From: Paenibacillus macerans
GTDB taxonomy: Bacteria > Bacillota > Bacilli > Paenibacillales > Paenibacillaceae
Length of the DNA stretch: 64,000 bases
Direction of reading: 5' to 3'
Assembly: GCF_900454495.1 (NCBI RefSeq)
Contig: NZ_UGSI01000001.1
Location: 1,054,001-1,118,000 of the forward strand
The number at the start of each line of letters is the position of its first letter. Position 1 is the first letter of the stretch. The position numbers and the translations under genes are program-made. Below are positions 57,227 to 64,000 of this stretch, one piece after another. The notes under the pieces were generated by a model. That model saw only the letters and a program-made list of their open reading frames with translations, searched no databases and was not told where the DNA came from.

Positions 57227-58705
57227 CTACTGCGAACGCAGCTGTTCGCCGCGAACGGCGCGTTTGGCCGACCATAGACGCCAGCCCGTCAGCACCGCGG
57301 CCACCAGGCAGATGGTCGCCGAGGTCATAAAGACGACGTGCATGCCGGAGAGGAACAGATCGGGGCGCCCCGGCACCAGTCCCGTAACCCGCTGGCCGGC
57401 GAGGCTGCTCATGACGCCAAACAAGGTCGTGGTGGCGACGGTAATCCCGACCACCATGCCGACGTTGCGCACAAGCGAGTTGATGCTGCCGGCGATCCCC
57501 AGCTGCGTTCTCGGCACCTTGGACATCACCAGCGAATTGTTGGGCGATTGGAACAAGCCGCTTCCAAGACCGAGCATCCCGATCCATACGCCGACCAGGA
57601 AAATAGGGCTGCTCCCGTGAAGACCGGCGAGGCCAACCTGGGCGATGACCATCACGATCAGGCCGGCGAAGGTGAGCAGCTCGGAACCGATTTTGTCCGA
57701 CAGCGCGCCGCTGAGCGGAGCGACGATCACCATCACGATCGGGAACAACATCATCAGCAGCCCGGCATGCGATGGGGAAAGGTTCAAAATGCTCTGTGTA
57801 TAAAAAGGTGCGATAATATTAAAACAAAAATTGGCGACAAAAACGAGAAATCCGCACAGGATGCTTAGGCTGAACAGCGGATTTTTAAACAGCGACAGCT
57901 GCAGCATCGGTTCGGTCTTGCGCGTTTCGATCCAGAGAAAAACGATAAACACCACGGCCGCAATGATCAGGGCGGCGATAATACGCGGGTCGCGGTAGCC
58001 GATCTGCTGTCCCAGCAGCAAGCCGGAGAACAAGGCGAGAATAAATAAAGGGAACAGCAGGCTGCCGGCTTTGTCGATTTTTACCCCCAGCTTGGTGCGG
58101 TCCGCAGGCAGCGTTCTCCAGCCGATCACGATGGCGATGAGCCCTACCGGAATGTTGACCCAGAAAATATATTCCCAACCGAGCGCGGACACGATGACGC
58201 CGCCCAAGCTTGGTCCGGCGATGCTGCCCAAAGATACGAACGTGCCGATCAGCCCCAACGCCCGCCCCCGTTCCGTAGCCGGAAAAATATCCGTGATAAT
58301 GCCCTGGTTGTTGGCCATCGTCATCGACGCCCCCAACGCTTGGATCAACCGCGAGCCGACCAGCATCGTCAATGAAGAGCTGAACCCGCAAAGCAGCGAA
58401 CCCACGGTAAAGATAATCATGCCCCACTTGAAAACTTTGATTTTTCCGACGATGTCCCCCAGCTTGCCGAAAAAAAGAATCGCCGCGCAGATCATCATTA
58501 AGTAGGCGGTGACCACCCATTCGGCCTCGGCAACCTGCAGATCAAGCTGCTTAGAAATAACGGGGAGGGCGATGTTAACGATGCTGCCGTCGAGCGTCGA
58601 CATAAACGTAAACAGATTCAGCACGACGAGAATAAGCCAGCGCCGCTTTTGGATTTGCGGATCCTCCTGATAGGATACCGGAGCGCCCATACTTTCCGTT
58701 TTCAT
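57227..58705 (-). CDS. MFS multidrug transporter, DHA2 family (EmrB/QacA type, 14 helices)
   Basis: A 492-residue drug:proton antiporter. Hallmarks: LFTFMSTLDGSIVNIALPVIS (motif D1), GKLGDIVGKIKVFKWGMIIFTVGSLLCG (motif A region), GSRLIQALGASMTMANNQGIITDIFPATERGRALGLIG in pieces and GPSLGGVIVSALGWEYIFWVNIPVG (motif C). The start ATG 58705 has GAGAGGTG before it. It is divergent from a MarR gene, and the intergenic region holds two copies of GTTGC-N4-GCAAC, so MarR probably represses both genes. Confidence 0.93.
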   Translation of the reverse strand: MKTESMGAPVSYQEDPQIQKRRWLILVVLNLFTFMSTLDGSIVNIALPVISKQLDLQVAEAEWVVTAYLMMICAAILFFGKLGDIVGKIKVFKWGMIIFTVGSLLCGFSSSLTMLVGSRLIQALGASMTMANNQGIITDIFPATERGRALGLIGTFVSLGSIAGPSLGGVIVSALGWEYIFWVNIPVGLIAIVIGWRTLPADRTKLGVKIDKAGSLLFPLFILALFSGLLLGQQIGYRDPRIIAALIIAAVVFIVFLWIETRKTEPMLQLSLFKNPLFSLSILCGFLVFVANFCFNIIAPFYTQSILNLSPSHAGLLMMLFPIVMVIVAPLSGALSDKIGSELLTFAGLIVMVIAQVGLAGLHGSSPIFLVGVWIGMLGLGSGLFQSPNNSLVMSKVPRTQLGIAGSINSLVRNVGMVVGITVATTTLFGVMSSLAGQRVTGLVPGRPDLFLSGMHVVFMTSATICLVAAVLTGWRLWSAKRAVRGEQLRSQ

Positions 58706-58749
58706 ACAAACTACACCTCTCTTGTTCGGTAAACCCAAAGATTGCATTT

Positions 58750-58763
58750 GTTGCACACGCAAC
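58750..58763. promoter_or_regulatory. Putative MarR operator 1
   Basis: GTTGCACACGCAAC, inverted repeat GTTGC-N4-GCAAC, 45 bases before the MFS start codon. An identical arrangement lies 46 bases away. Confidence 0.8.
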
Positions 58764-58795
58764 TTTTTTTGCTGGTTCCAGTTTACTCCGATTTA

Positions 58796-58809
58796 GTTGC
58801 GCTTGCAAC
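58796..58809. promoter_or_regulatory. Putative MarR operator 2 overlapping the marR -35 box
   Basis: GTTGCGCTTGCAAC has the same arms and spacing as operator 1. The inferred marR promoter (-35 TTGCGC at 58797, 17 bases, -10 TAAAAT at 58820) begins inside it. Confidence 0.8.
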
Positions 58810-58863
58810 AGAATTTTAGTAAAATTTTCGTAAAACAGACCGCTCGCAAAGAGGTGAATAGGG

Positions 58864-59289
58864 ATGGAGAAGTTTTTCGTCGGCAAGTTGATCTCATACA
58901 TCCAGCGCATGAACCAAAAGCAGCTAGCCGCCTTGCTGAAGCCTTACGACATCGGCGGCGGGGGGCACCACACTTACCTGAAGGCCATTTTGGCGAACCC
59001 CGGGATCAATCAGGATCAGCTGACAAGCGAAGCCAAGTTCGACAAAGCGACCACGGCCCGCTGCGTAAAGCAGCTGGAGGAGGCGGGCTATGTTTACCGC
59101 CGGATCGACGATCACGACCGCCGCTCCTACCGGTTGTATCCGACCCAAAAGGCCAAAGACTTCGAGCCGACGCTGCGGCGGATTTTTGAGGAACATAACC
59201 GCCGGTTTACAAGCTGCTTGACGGAGGCGGAAAAGGAACAGCTATCGAGTTTGCTGCAAAAGATCTACGACAGCTATCAGGCGGATTAA
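58864..59289 (+). CDS. MarR-family transcriptional regulator
   Basis: A 141-residue winged-helix repressor: the recognition helix region reads INQDQLTSEAKFDKATTARCVKQLEEAGYVYRRIDDHDRRSYRLYPT in pieces, with the wing Asp-Arg-Arg conserved. It is divergently arranged with a DHA2 efflux gene and flanked by twin palindromic operators, the usual plan for drug-responsive MarR circuits. AAAGAGGTG lies before ATG 58864. Confidence 0.92.
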   Translation: MEKFFVGKLISYIQRMNQKQLAALLKPYDIGGGGHHTYLKAILANPGINQDQLTSEAKFDKATTARCVKQLEEAGYVYRRIDDHDRRSYRLYPTQKAKDFEPTLRRIFEEHNRRFTSCLTEAEKEQLSSLLQKIYDSYQAD

Positions 59290-59357
59290 AGCTGCCGTCG
59301 GATCTATTTTCCCTAGGTTCAATCCATATTATTTATAGGAACGAAAGGCGGGCGATT

Positions 59358-59891
59358 ATGGCGGACGTATTGATTCGTATAGGACAATTGGAACAATTGG
59401 ACGAAATTATGGGGCTGATGGCCCGCTGCATTCAAGTTATGAGGGACAGCGGGAGCGATCAATGGGACGAGACCTACCCGAACCGCGAGGTTATCACGGA
59501 GGATTTGCGGCGAGGGACGCTGTTTGCGGCAGAAAGCGGCGGTGTTGTGGTTGGCATCGTCGTGCTGGACGAACGTCAGGACGAGGAATATGAGTCCATC
59601 GTTTGGAGGCAGCCGGAGGGGCCGAATTTGATCATGCACCGGCTGGCCGTCGATCCGGCGGCGCAGGGGCGGGGGATCGCCCGCACTCTGATCGCTTATG
59701 CGGAACGATTTGCGCAGCAAAACGGTTACCGGAGCATCCGCCTGGATACCTACGCGAAAAACGCGTCCGCGCTTAAGCTGTATCGCGGTTTGGGATACGA
59801 CCAGCGTGGGGAAGTGAATTTTCCGCGCCGGGTTGCGGTTTTTCCGGTGTTTGAAAAGGTGTTTTCCGATCCGGACCAAGAGCAGGGCTAA
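59358..59891 (+). CDS. GNAT-family N-acetyltransferase
   Basis: A 177-residue acetyltransferase. The acetyl-CoA loop is visible as RLAVDPAAQGRGIARTLIAYAE (Q/RxxGxG/A type), followed by IRLDTYAKNASALKLYRGLGYDQRGE, the usual motif B. The N-terminal IMGLMARCIQVMRDSGSDQWDETYPNREVI is shared by a set of Bacillus GNATs. The acceptor is unknown. Confidence 0.9.
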   Translation: MADVLIRIGQLEQLDEIMGLMARCIQVMRDSGSDQWDETYPNREVITEDLRRGTLFAAESGGVVVGIVVLDERQDEEYESIVWRQPEGPNLIMHRLAVDPAAQGRGIARTLIAYAERFAQQNGYRSIRLDTYAKNASALKLYRGLGYDQRGEVNFPRRVAVFPVFEKVFSDPDQEQG

Positions 59892-59919
59892 AAGAAAAAA
59901 ATGCAAAAAAAGCAACGGC

Positions 59920-60480
59920 TTAATGTCCGCGGAACGATTTGTGATGAAACGAAGTGATATCGCGAAAAAGGGATTGCCCGTCATCCGTGACGGCAAAACC
60001 GGCGGACAGCGGAAGGTAAAGGGCGCGGTAGGGCTCGGGGACCCAAATATACTGGTGTAAATAAGACGTGGCGATAAAACCGCACCGCTCCCAAAATTTC
60101 AGGCGGCTGCGGTTTTCCTCCGTATCATCGGCCTCGGCTTCAATGATGATTGCCTTAACTTGGCTTTCGCTGGCCGCCCAATCGCGGATTTGCTTGAAAA
60201 AGCCCGCGCCCAGCCCTTTTCCGCGCAAATCGCGGCGGATGGCCATATAATCCAGGATCAGCCGTCTATTTTCCACAGGGCCGCTAAACCCGGCAACCGC
60301 CATGGCAGCCGCTTCGCCGTCCAGAGTCCCTGCGTGCATGCAGGCGATCCCCTTGTTTAACATGCTTCGCAGCACTTTTTCCGGTTTGGATCCGTGCGGG
60401 AAGGCTTCCCGGTAAATCGGGCCGAGCCGTTCCCACCAGGTTTCGTCCCAATACGTTATTGTTTCGAATTTTAGCTGCAA
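59920..60480 (-). CDS. GNAT-family N-acetyltransferase
   Basis: A 186-residue protein; acetyl-CoA site DYMAIRRDLRGKGLGAGFFKQIRDWA and C-terminal RLKFWERCGFIATSYLH. TTG 60480 is preferred as start because GAGGAGG lies eight bases before it; the frame is open further upstream to an ATG at 60576 without such a site. It is convergent with the other GNAT gene but is of a different subgroup. The acceptor is unknown. Confidence 0.85.
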   Translation of the reverse strand: MQLKFETITYWDETWWERLGPIYREAFPHGSKPEKVLRSMLNKGIACMHAGTLDGEAAAMAVAGFSGPVENRRLILDYMAIRRDLRGKGLGAGFFKQIRDWAASESQVKAIIIEAEADDTEENRSRLKFWERCGFIATSYLHQYIWVPEPYRALYLPLSAGFAVTDDGQSLFRDITSFHHKSFRGH

Positions 60481-60654
60481 TGAAGGCGCCTCCTCAAGCG
60501 ATGAATGAATGTTAAGCAGCGTGTCTTTAAATAGTAATACAGCGGCGTGGCTGCGGCAAATTTTCACCGATTCCAAACTTCAGGACATATGTCCTTTCCA
60601 AAAGGTCCCGTGTTATCTTTTAATATGAACAGACTATGAAGAGGGGAGAACACC

Positions 60655-61080
60655 ATGAAAGGCTTGTTATTTGCGTTTTTGGCGGGGGCCTTTATTACAC
60701 TCCAAGGGGTGGCGAATTCGCGGATCAGCTCGAGCATCGGCACCTGGCCTGCGGCCGCGTTAACGCAGTTCACCGGCTTTATCGCGGCCTGGCTCATCTG
60801 GCTGTTTATCCGGGACGGCAATCTGAAGCAGCTGGGGCGCGTGCAGCCGTTATATCTCGGCGGCGGAGCGCTCGCGGCGATCATTATTTTCTCCAATGTC
60901 ACGGCGATTCAGCATGTCGGGGTCACGCTTTCGATCGCGGCCGTGCTGATCGCCCAGCTGTGCATGACTTTCCTGATCGACAGCACCGGATGGTTTGGCA
61001 TCGAAAAGAAAAAAATGCGGCTGCCGCAGTTTGTCGGCATCGCGCTGATGATTGCCGGCGTCGCGATTCTTAAATTGTAG
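60655..61080 (+). CDS. YdcZ-family (DUF606) small membrane transporter
   Basis: A 141-residue protein with four to five membrane helices from the drug/metabolite superfamily YdcZ group: GLLFAFLAGAFITLQGVANSRISSSIGTWPAAALTQFTGF in pieces, then GGALAAIIIFSNVTAIQHVGVTLS and a last helix GIALMIAGVAIL. A second member follows after the Crp-like gene, and such proteins are often encoded as pairs acting together. GAGGGGAG precedes ATG 60655. Substrate unknown. Confidence 0.88.
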   Translation: MKGLLFAFLAGAFITLQGVANSRISSSIGTWPAAALTQFTGFIAAWLIWLFIRDGNLKQLGRVQPLYLGGGALAAIIIFSNVTAIQHVGVTLSIAAVLIAQLCMTFLIDSTGWFGIEKKKMRLPQFVGIALMIAGVAILKL

Positions 61081-61107
61081 GCCGGCCGAGCTTGGGAGGA
61101 TCGGAAC

Positions 61108-61806
61108 TTGAAAGAAATCGAAGATCGCGGGCAGCTTAAAGCCTATATGCAGACGCATCAATTGGATAACGTATTTACGGAGCCGCTCATCCCGCACTTG
61201 ACGCTGCTTACTTTCGACCAAGGCGAGTTGATTTGCGCCCAAGGGGAGCCCTCCGGGGTGATGTATGTTTTGGTGAATGGGAAAATCAAAATATACAACA
61301 CGTCGGAGGAAGGGCGGACGCTCGTGATTTCCTTCAAGACGCCGCTTGAAGTGATCGGGGACGTGGAATATATCCGGGGCAGCGATATCATCAACACGGT
61401 CGAGGCGGTATCCCCGGTGCACATGATCGCAGTGGAGTACCGCTGGCTGCGGAAATACTGCGGCGATCATTCTCCGCTGCTGCGTTTTTTGCTGGACATC
61501 ATCACTAACAAATTTTATATGAAGTCTAGCTCGCTGAGCTTTAATCTGCTGTATCCGGTGGAGGTCAGGCTTGCCAGTTATTTGCTGTCCGTATCGTTTG
61601 ACGAATCCGGCGCGGGTTATAGGAGGGAGCTTAGCACCGCGGACCTGACGGATGCGGCCAATCTGATCGGCACCAGCTACCGGCATCTGAACCGGGTGCT
61701 GCAAAAGTTCGCCGCCCGCGGGCTGATCGAACGGAGCCGGAAGGGCATTTTGGTCAAGGACAGGGAAGGCCTGCAGAAGCAGACGCACCGGAATATTTAC
61801 GAATAA
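61108..61806 (+). CDS. Crp/Fnr-family transcriptional regulator, YeiL-like
   Basis: A 232-residue regulator with an N-terminal cyclic-nucleotide-binding fold (LTLLTFDQGELICAQGEPSGVMYVLVNGKIKIY in pieces) and a C-terminal winged helix (ELSTADLTDAANLIGTSYRHLNRVLQKFAARGLIERSRKGI in pieces). No N-terminal Cys cluster for an Fe-S centre is present, and the cAMP-binding Arg-Thr/Ser pattern is absent, so the signal is unknown. It starts with TTG 61108 (GGGAGGATC upstream) and lies between two YdcZ genes, 28 and 14 bases apart, hence probably their regulator in one operon. Confidence 0.9.
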   Translation: MKEIEDRGQLKAYMQTHQLDNVFTEPLIPHLTLLTFDQGELICAQGEPSGVMYVLVNGKIKIYNTSEEGRTLVISFKTPLEVIGDVEYIRGSDIINTVEAVSPVHMIAVEYRWLRKYCGDHSPLLRFLLDIITNKFYMKSSSLSFNLLYPVEVRLASYLLSVSFDESGAGYRRELSTADLTDAANLIGTSYRHLNRVLQKFAARGLIERSRKGILVKDREGLQKQTHRNIYE

Positions 61807-61819
61807 TCGGGAGGAAACG

Positions 61820-62311
61820 ATGGTTTTAGGGATCTTATTGGCGCTGATCGCGGGTTCTCTGGTCGGTATACAAAATATTTTTAACAACAAAGTCAATGAG
61901 CATACGGGTACCTGGACGACCACCACGCTCGTGCTGGGTCTCGGGTTTGCCGCTTCTTTTGTGATCGGATTGTTGCTCGAAGGGAAAAATATGTTCGCGC
62001 TGCGCGATATGCAGGCTTGGTTTTATTTCAGCGGCTTGATCGGCGTGGGCGTCGTCACCTGCATGGTGCAGGGAGTTAAACGTTTGGGGCCGACCTACGC
62101 CGTGGCGATCGTTATGACCTCCGAGCTGGGATTTGCTTTGTTGTTCGATTCCATGGGCTGGCTCGGGCTGCAGAAGGTTCCGTTTACGCCGAAACAGCTG
62201 ATTGGCGTATTGGTCATCGTCGGAGGGATCTTCGTGTATAAACTGGGTGAACGGCGCCGGTCCGAGGCGGCGGCCACCGCCAAGAAGGCGAAGAGGGAAG
62301 CGTTGAACTGA
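61820..62311 (+). CDS. YdcZ-family (DUF606) small membrane transporter
   Basis: A 163-residue paralogue of the protein at 60.7 kb: LGILLALIAGSLVGIQNIFNNKVNEHTGTWTTTTLVLGLGF in pieces, GVKRLGPTYAVAIVMTSELGFALLFDSMGW and a final helix GVLVIVGGIFVYK. It carries a basic cytoplasmic tail of about 20 residues (ERRRSEAAATAKKAKREALN). GGGAGGAAACG precedes ATG 61820. It is probably the partner subunit of the upstream YdcZ protein. Confidence 0.88.
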   Translation: MVLGILLALIAGSLVGIQNIFNNKVNEHTGTWTTTTLVLGLGFAASFVIGLLLEGKNMFALRDMQAWFYFSGLIGVGVVTCMVQGVKRLGPTYAVAIVMTSELGFALLFDSMGWLGLQKVPFTPKQLIGVLVIVGGIFVYKLGERRRSEAAATAKKAKREALN

Positions 62312-62353
62312 AGAACTGAAGAACTATATTTAGAGAACGAGGAGGAAAAGAAT

Positions 62354-62755
62354 ATGCCGGAGCATATCGATAAAATCGCTTGGATTTGTATCCGGGATGG
62401 GCAAATTTTGAGCGTCCGCTCCAAGGGGAAGGAGCTTTTTTATTTTCCCGGAGGGAAGCGGGAGCCCGGCGAAACCGACGCCGAAACGCTGCAGCGCGAA
62501 ATCGGCGAGGAGTTGTCCGTACGCATCAAGCCGGAAACGATCGCCTATTACGGTGCGTTCGAGGCTCAAGCCGACGGCAAGCCGGAAGGGGTGCTCGTCA
62601 AGATGACGTGTTATACGGCCGACTGCGCGGGTGACCTTGCGCCCGCCTCCGAAATCGGAGAACTGGCCTGGCTCGGCTATGCCGACCGGGACCGGACGTC
62701 GCTGATCAGCCGGATCATTTTTGACGAGCTGCATGAGAAGAACTTGCTGGCTTGA
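62354..62755 (+). CDS. Nudix hydrolase
   Basis: A 133-residue protein with a Nudix box GGKREPGETDAETLQREIGEEL (Gx5Ex7REUxEE pattern, split here between residues 38 and 60; the spacing fits, with Ile in the variable position). It hydrolyses nucleoside diphosphates linked to another moiety; substrate unknown. GAGGAGG lies before ATG 62354, 42 bases after the YdcZ gene, so it may be read through from that operon. Confidence 0.88.
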   Translation: MPEHIDKIAWICIRDGQILSVRSKGKELFYFPGGKREPGETDAETLQREIGEELSVRIKPETIAYYGAFEAQADGKPEGVLVKMTCYTADCAGDLAPASEIGELAWLGYADRDRTSLISRIIFDELHEKNLLA

Positions 62756-62850
62756 TGGAGGACCTAGCGAGATTAGGGGTAGGGGAATAGGGAGGCAGGG
62801 AGATTGGGTGGTAAGGAGTTTGAGAGTTGGGAGTCGTCTGTCTGTCGTTT

Positions 62851-62970
62851 CGAAGCGTATTAAGAAGCATATTCAGAAGTATATTTAGAAGTATATTTAG
62901 AAGTATATTTAGAAGTATATTTAGAAGTATATTTAGAAGCATATTCAGGAGCACATTCAGCAGCAAATAA
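62851..62970. repeat. 12-bp tandem minisatellite, about eight to ten copies
   Basis: The unit AGAAGTATATTT is repeated identically five times (62875-62934), flanked by variant copies AGAAGCATATTC, AGGAGCACATTC and more diverged ends. Being 12 bases long it gives an LLNI-type repeat on the minus strand and no stop in some frames, but no convincing gene contains it. The rest of 62756-63116 shows nothing assigned. Confidence 0.9.
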
Positions 62971-63116
62971 AGACAAAAATTGTGCTTATTTCCGTGCTGA
63001 AATGGGGAATGGGGGAAATAAGCGCACCGCCGTATCACCGCACATCGCAACACCATACAACGGACCGCCGAACCGCCACACAACCGCCGTTATCACCCGG
63101 TAGCCATCCTGCAATG

Positions 63117-63147
63117 AAAACCGCTGACCCGCTCAGCGGTTTTTTTA
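63117..63147 (+). terminator. Rho-independent terminator upstream of narG
   Basis: AAAACCGCTGA-CCCGC-TCAGCGGTTTTTTT: a perfect 7-bp GC-rich stem plus A/T extension and a T-run. Confidence 0.88.
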
Positions 63148-63166
63148 ATAGGGTTTTCACCGCCAT

Positions 63167-63186
63167 CATCAGGGATTTCCCTGATG
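63167..63186. promoter_or_regulatory. Palindromic putative operator upstream of narG
   Basis: CATCAGGGA-TT-TCCCTGATG, a 9-bp inverted repeat, lies about 106 bases before the narG start, with partly complementary outer arms CGCCATC and GATGG. It does not match the FNR consensus (TGTGA-N6-TCACA). It could be an operator for a nitrate- or NO-responsive regulator or an RNA hairpin. Confidence 0.5.
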
Positions 63187-63291
63187 GGAAGATGGAGGCG
63201 CGCCGTTCCATAATGGAAACAGACAGAATGAATATCATTGGATTCCCCGATCAAATGCATTCATTCGTGGATGAAGGAGTGAACGCTTCCT

Positions 63292-64000
63292 ATGAAAAAA
63301 AGATCAGGACTAACTTTTTTCAAACCGAAGGAAGGCTATTCGGGAAACTGGTCGATCGTTGAAGAAAAAAGCCGGGAATGGGAGAACATGTACCGCGGCC
63401 GCTGGTCGCACGACAAAGTGGTGCGCACGACGCACGGGGTCAACTGTACCGGCTCCTGCAGTTGGAAGGTTTTTGTGAAAAACGGCATCATCACCTGGGA
63501 AAACCAGCAGATCGATTATCCGTCCTGCGGGCCGGACATGCCGGAATTTGAGCCGCGCGGTTGTCCGCGGGGCGCATCGTTTTCCTGGTACGAATACAGC
63601 CCGCTGCGGGTGAAATATCCGTATATGCGCGGGCGCCTGCTGCGGCTGTGGAAAGAGGCGCTGGCAAAGCAAGGCGACAACCCGGTGGAGGCATGGGCCA
63701 GCATCGTGGAAAATCCGGAAGCCGCCAAATCGTATAAGCAAGCCCGCGGCAAAGGCGGCCATGTGCGCGTGACGTGGGAGGAAGCTACCCGTCTTATCGG
63801 CGCGCAGCTCATCTATACCATAAAAAAATACGGGCCCGACCGGATCGCCGGCTTTACGCCGATCCCGGCCATGTCGATGATCAGCTACGCATCGGGCGCG
63901 CGCTTTATCTCCCTGCTGGGCGGGGAAATGCTCAGCTTCTACGACTGGTACGCCGATTTGCCGCCGGCTTCGCCGCAAATCTGGGGCGAGCAGACCGACG
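63292..64000 (+). CDS. narG: Respiratory nitrate reductase alpha subunit (3' end outside window)
   Basis: The first 236 residues of the molybdopterin-containing catalytic subunit. The N-terminal KRSGLTFFKPKEGYSGNWS and EWENMYRGRWSHDKVVRTTHGVNCTGSCSW in pieces carry the FS0 iron-sulfur ligands His-x3-Cys-x3-Cys and, further on, Cys in RGCPRGASFSWY. This unusual His/Cys ligation is typical of NarG. The start ATG 63292 follows GAAGGAG. It begins a presumed narGHJI operon beyond the window, and marks the organism as able to respire nitrate. The frame is open to the last base. Confidence 0.95.
   Translation, partial: MKKRSGLTFFKPKEGYSGNWSIVEEKSREWENMYRGRWSHDKVVRTTHGVNCTGSCSWKVFVKNGIITWENQQIDYPSCGPDMPEFEPRGCPRGASFSWYEYSPLRVKYPYMRGRLLRLWKEALAKQGDNPVEAWASIVENPEAAKSYKQARGKGGHVRVTWEEATRLIGAQLIYTIKKYGPDRIAGFTPIPAMSMISYASGARFISLLGGEMLSFYDWYADLPPASPQIWGEQTD

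Noticed and set aside
62715..63083. Minus-strand frame encoding an LLNI repeat protein
   Set aside because: Generated by the 12-bp minisatellite; flanks are not coding-like and no ribosome site is seen.
62982..63362. 126-codon plus-strand frame overlapping the narG start
   Set aside because: Contains the terminator hairpin and runs out of frame into narG; no coding signal.

Overview
The window looks like part of a Paenibacillus-like, spore-forming Firmicute chromosome. The evidence is a mixed GC-rich coding style with strong GGAGG-type ribosome sites, spore genes (an alpha/beta SASP, two CotF-like coat proteins, a CotD-like protein), YesM/YesN two-component genes beside CUT1 sugar permeases, a Fur-controlled siderophore locus, and a large set of secreted or cytoplasmic plant-polysaccharide enzymes. 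Species assignment is inference.

Layout. 1-4.0 kb: an L-fucose-type catabolic block (aldo/keto reductase, zinc alcohol dehydrogenase, GH95 alpha-fucosidase). 4.2-5.8 kb: a complete IS4-family element with 12-bp perfect terminal repeats and a 9-bp target duplication, inserted into a dispersed intergenic repeat. 6.3-10.9 kb: xylan/arabinoxylan enzymes (GH43, GH10, GH43-CBM6-CBM13). 11-14.3 kb: divergent, Fur-boxed siderophore uptake genes. 14.4-16.9 kb: YitT protein, SASP, glutaminase. 17.1-28.5 kb: sugar-binding lipoprotein, Nif3-like protein, GH67 alpha-glucuronidase, an inserted TetR/SMR efflux pair, two sugar permeases with a cre-like site, and a YesM/YesN pair. Together with the xylanases this is a plausible glucuronoxylan-utilisation region. 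28.6-33 kb: MerR-TipAS regulator, ArsR/MFS pair, M29 aminopeptidase. 33.4-35.8 kb: a two-gene sulfolipid (SQDG) operon, sqdB-sqdX. 36-40.2 kb: a threonine-synthase-like PLP enzyme with a polar amino-acid ABC transporter. 40.4-50.6 kb: acyl-CoA synthetase, ectoine hydroxylase behind a c-di-AMP riboswitch, spore coat genes, an AraC/aldo-keto-reductase chimera, an ABC-F protein and a YebC-family regulator. 51-56 kb: pxpBCA 5-oxoprolinase and an XdhC/MocA cofactor pair. 56-62.8 kb: MarR/MFS pair, acetyltransferases, two YdcZ transporters around a Crp/Fnr regulator, and a Nudix hydrolase. 63.3 kb to the end: the 5' part of narG.

The most unusual signal is in the gaps between genes. At least six intergenic regions (21.5, 22.8, 29.4, 31.6, 42.3 and 50.8 kb), plus a degraded seventh at 53.9 kb, hold four copies of a ~19-23-bp motif, arranged two forward then two inverted. 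The start-to-start spacings are nearly constant (about 50-51, 59-72, 50-51 bp), although the motif itself differs between arrays. A second, longer (~200 bp) dispersed repeat occurs at 4.2/5.8, 16.9 and 42.1 kb, and one copy is split by the IS element. I do not recognise a described element with this architecture.

Other observations that deserve a check: a c-di-AMP riboswitch in front of a stand-alone ectD; an in-frame AraC-AKR fusion with a junction inside the helix-turn-helix region; a GH10 xylanase that has lost its C-terminal carbohydrate-binding domain but left the last 15 codons behind; and the sulfolipid operon in a Gram-positive spore former.
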